Positions 11,497-12,058 of a stretch of DNA of 12,058 bases are shown one piece after another (position 1 is the first letter of the stretch; every line of letters starts with the position of its first letter). A program made the translations under genes and the position numbers. The notes below the pieces were generated by a model. The model was not told the DNA's origin. It did no database searches and saw only the letters and a list, made by a program, of their open reading frames with translations. Where the stretch lies: assembly GCA_947442115.1 (NCBI GenBank), contig CANEVK010000048.1, positions 1-12,058 on the forward strand, read 5' to 3'. The DNA is from Bacteriovoracaceae bacterium (GTDB taxonomy: Bacteria > Bdellovibrionota > Bacteriovoracia > Bacteriovoracales > Bacteriovoracaceae).

Positions 11497-12058
11497 GGAA
11501 ATTTTTCCGCCATAAAATAGAATGAAAAAATGCCCATTCCGATGAGAGCAAGAACAATTCCTAAACCGATTGTAATAAGGAATAAATCTTGCTCTAAAAG
11601 ACCGATGCAGATCAGAGCAATGCTGAGAGCGGGGACGAAGTTAGATAAGGGGATGGGAAGCGGTAAGCACAGAAAGGCTGCCGCTAGAGTTATGCCTGTT
11701 CCACAAAAAATATGGCCCAGTCTAGAATTACTTACAGGGTGAGAATAAAAAGAGATGGCATCAGTAAATTTTTCTAATTTTTCGGCCACAAAACATAAAG
11801 ATTCAAATTTCTCTCTTGAGATCACCAACTTTTTCATTCTTTGAGTGAGTAAGGGTTTTCTAAAAAAGATAAGACCAATTCCTTGAAAAAGAGCAACTAT
11901 CCCAAGAAGACTTGAGAGTCCTGGAAGGGGAATGGGCTGCAAGAAGGGAAGAATAGAGATGAGACAAACAACCAGAAGAGCTTCATCTTTAAGTGAATCA
12001 ATGACATTTTCTAAAGTAATCACCTCAAGATGCTTGAGCTCATGCAGGTGTTGGGTAA
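11481..12058 (-). CDS. ExoD-family exopolysaccharide-synthesis membrane protein (partial, 5' end outside the window)
   Basis: The visible part (about 190 codons) has the ExoD layout: LLVVCLISILPFLQPIPLPGLSSLLGIVALFQGIGLIFF, a soluble middle (residues 55-100), then LPLPIPLSNFVPALSIALICIGLLEQDLFLITIGLGIVLALIGMGIF with the Pro-rich turn and final helices. A GTG at 12023 has no spaced SD. The frame stays open to the edge, reading TQHLHELKHLEVITLENVIDSL, which fits the family's N-terminal region, so the true start lies to the right. ExoD was linked to exopolysaccharide production in rhizobia; its biochemical role is unknown. Its 3' end overlaps the convergent lipoprotein gene by 16 bp. Confidence 0.85.
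   Translation of the reverse strand, partial: TQHLHELKHLEVITLENVIDSLKDEALLVVCLISILPFLQPIPLPGLSSLLGIVALFQGIGLIFFRKPLLTQRMKKLVISREKFESLCFVAEKLEKFTDAISFYSHPVSNSRLGHIFCGTGITLAAAFLCLPLPIPLSNFVPALSIALICIGLLEQDLFLITIGLGIVLALIGMGIFSFYFMAEKFPYFFS

Noticed and set aside
11497..11508. GGAAA-TT-TTTCC hairpin near the convergent lipoprotein/ExoD ends
   Set aside because: Only a five-bp stem with a two-base loop and no following U-tract on either strand; too weak to call a terminator.
11530..11742. 70-codon plus-strand frame inside the ExoD-family gene
   Set aside because: Shadow of the ExoD frame; low-complexity basic product with no family resemblance.
1..12058. CRISPR array, rRNA, complete insertion sequence or replication origin
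   Set aside because: Looked for regular spacer repeats, rRNA segments, transposase frames and DnaA-box clusters; none was seen.

Overview
The window reads as AT-rich chromosomal DNA from a Gram-negative bacterium. Evidence for this is the exported proteins with classical signal peptides, a lipoprotein, strong Shine-Dalgarno (SD) sites and sigma70-like promoters. The cell-wall enzymes, small lipoprotein and ExoD-type membrane protein, together with the base composition, recall the predatory Bdellovibrionota (Bacteriovorax/Peredibacter-like). That assignment is an impression only; there is no marker gene such as 16S in the window.

Region 1 (1-4534) is a reactive-sulfur/redox block. The tail of an ArsR-type repressor leads into an operon of OsmC, a DUF2892 membrane protein and a CmpB-like four-helix membrane protein. 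Converging on it is an arsR-rhodanese / thioredoxin-2 operon. Divergent from that operon is a metallo-beta-lactamase-fold, persulfide-dioxygenase-like enzyme, followed by a SAM methyltransferase and an unknown acidic protein. The 67-bp divergent spacer holds two facing sigma70-like promoters and a perfect 9-bp inverted repeat that overlaps both. The likely logic is that persulfide is sensed by the rhodanese cysteine, the repressor is released, and dioxygenase and thioredoxin are induced.

Region 2 (4535-6799) has a leftward pair, a NodB-type polysaccharide deacetylase (TTG start) and an exported protein of unknown function. Their probable terminator lies inside the 3' end of the opposing gene. 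A rightward aquaporin-family channel starts divergently from the deacetylase.

Region 3 (6800-10313) is accessory in character. It holds a GC-richer, 5'-truncated recombinase-domain fragment, a signal-less lytic transglycosylase directly abutting a six-cysteine exported protein, an ORF6N phage-type regulator with a perfect 15-bp-arm palindrome in its coding sequence, and an exported M23 endopeptidase. It is bounded on the right by tRNA-Asp(GTC). A 16/19 match to the tRNA 3' end occurs at the left boundary.

Region 4 (10391-12058) has a classical short-chain dehydrogenase overlapping a small lipoprotein gene, and a convergent ExoD-family gene that runs off the right edge.

The most unusual signals are the ORF6N intragenic palindrome, the transglycosylase/exported-protein pair, and the compact sulfur-sensing divergent promoter.
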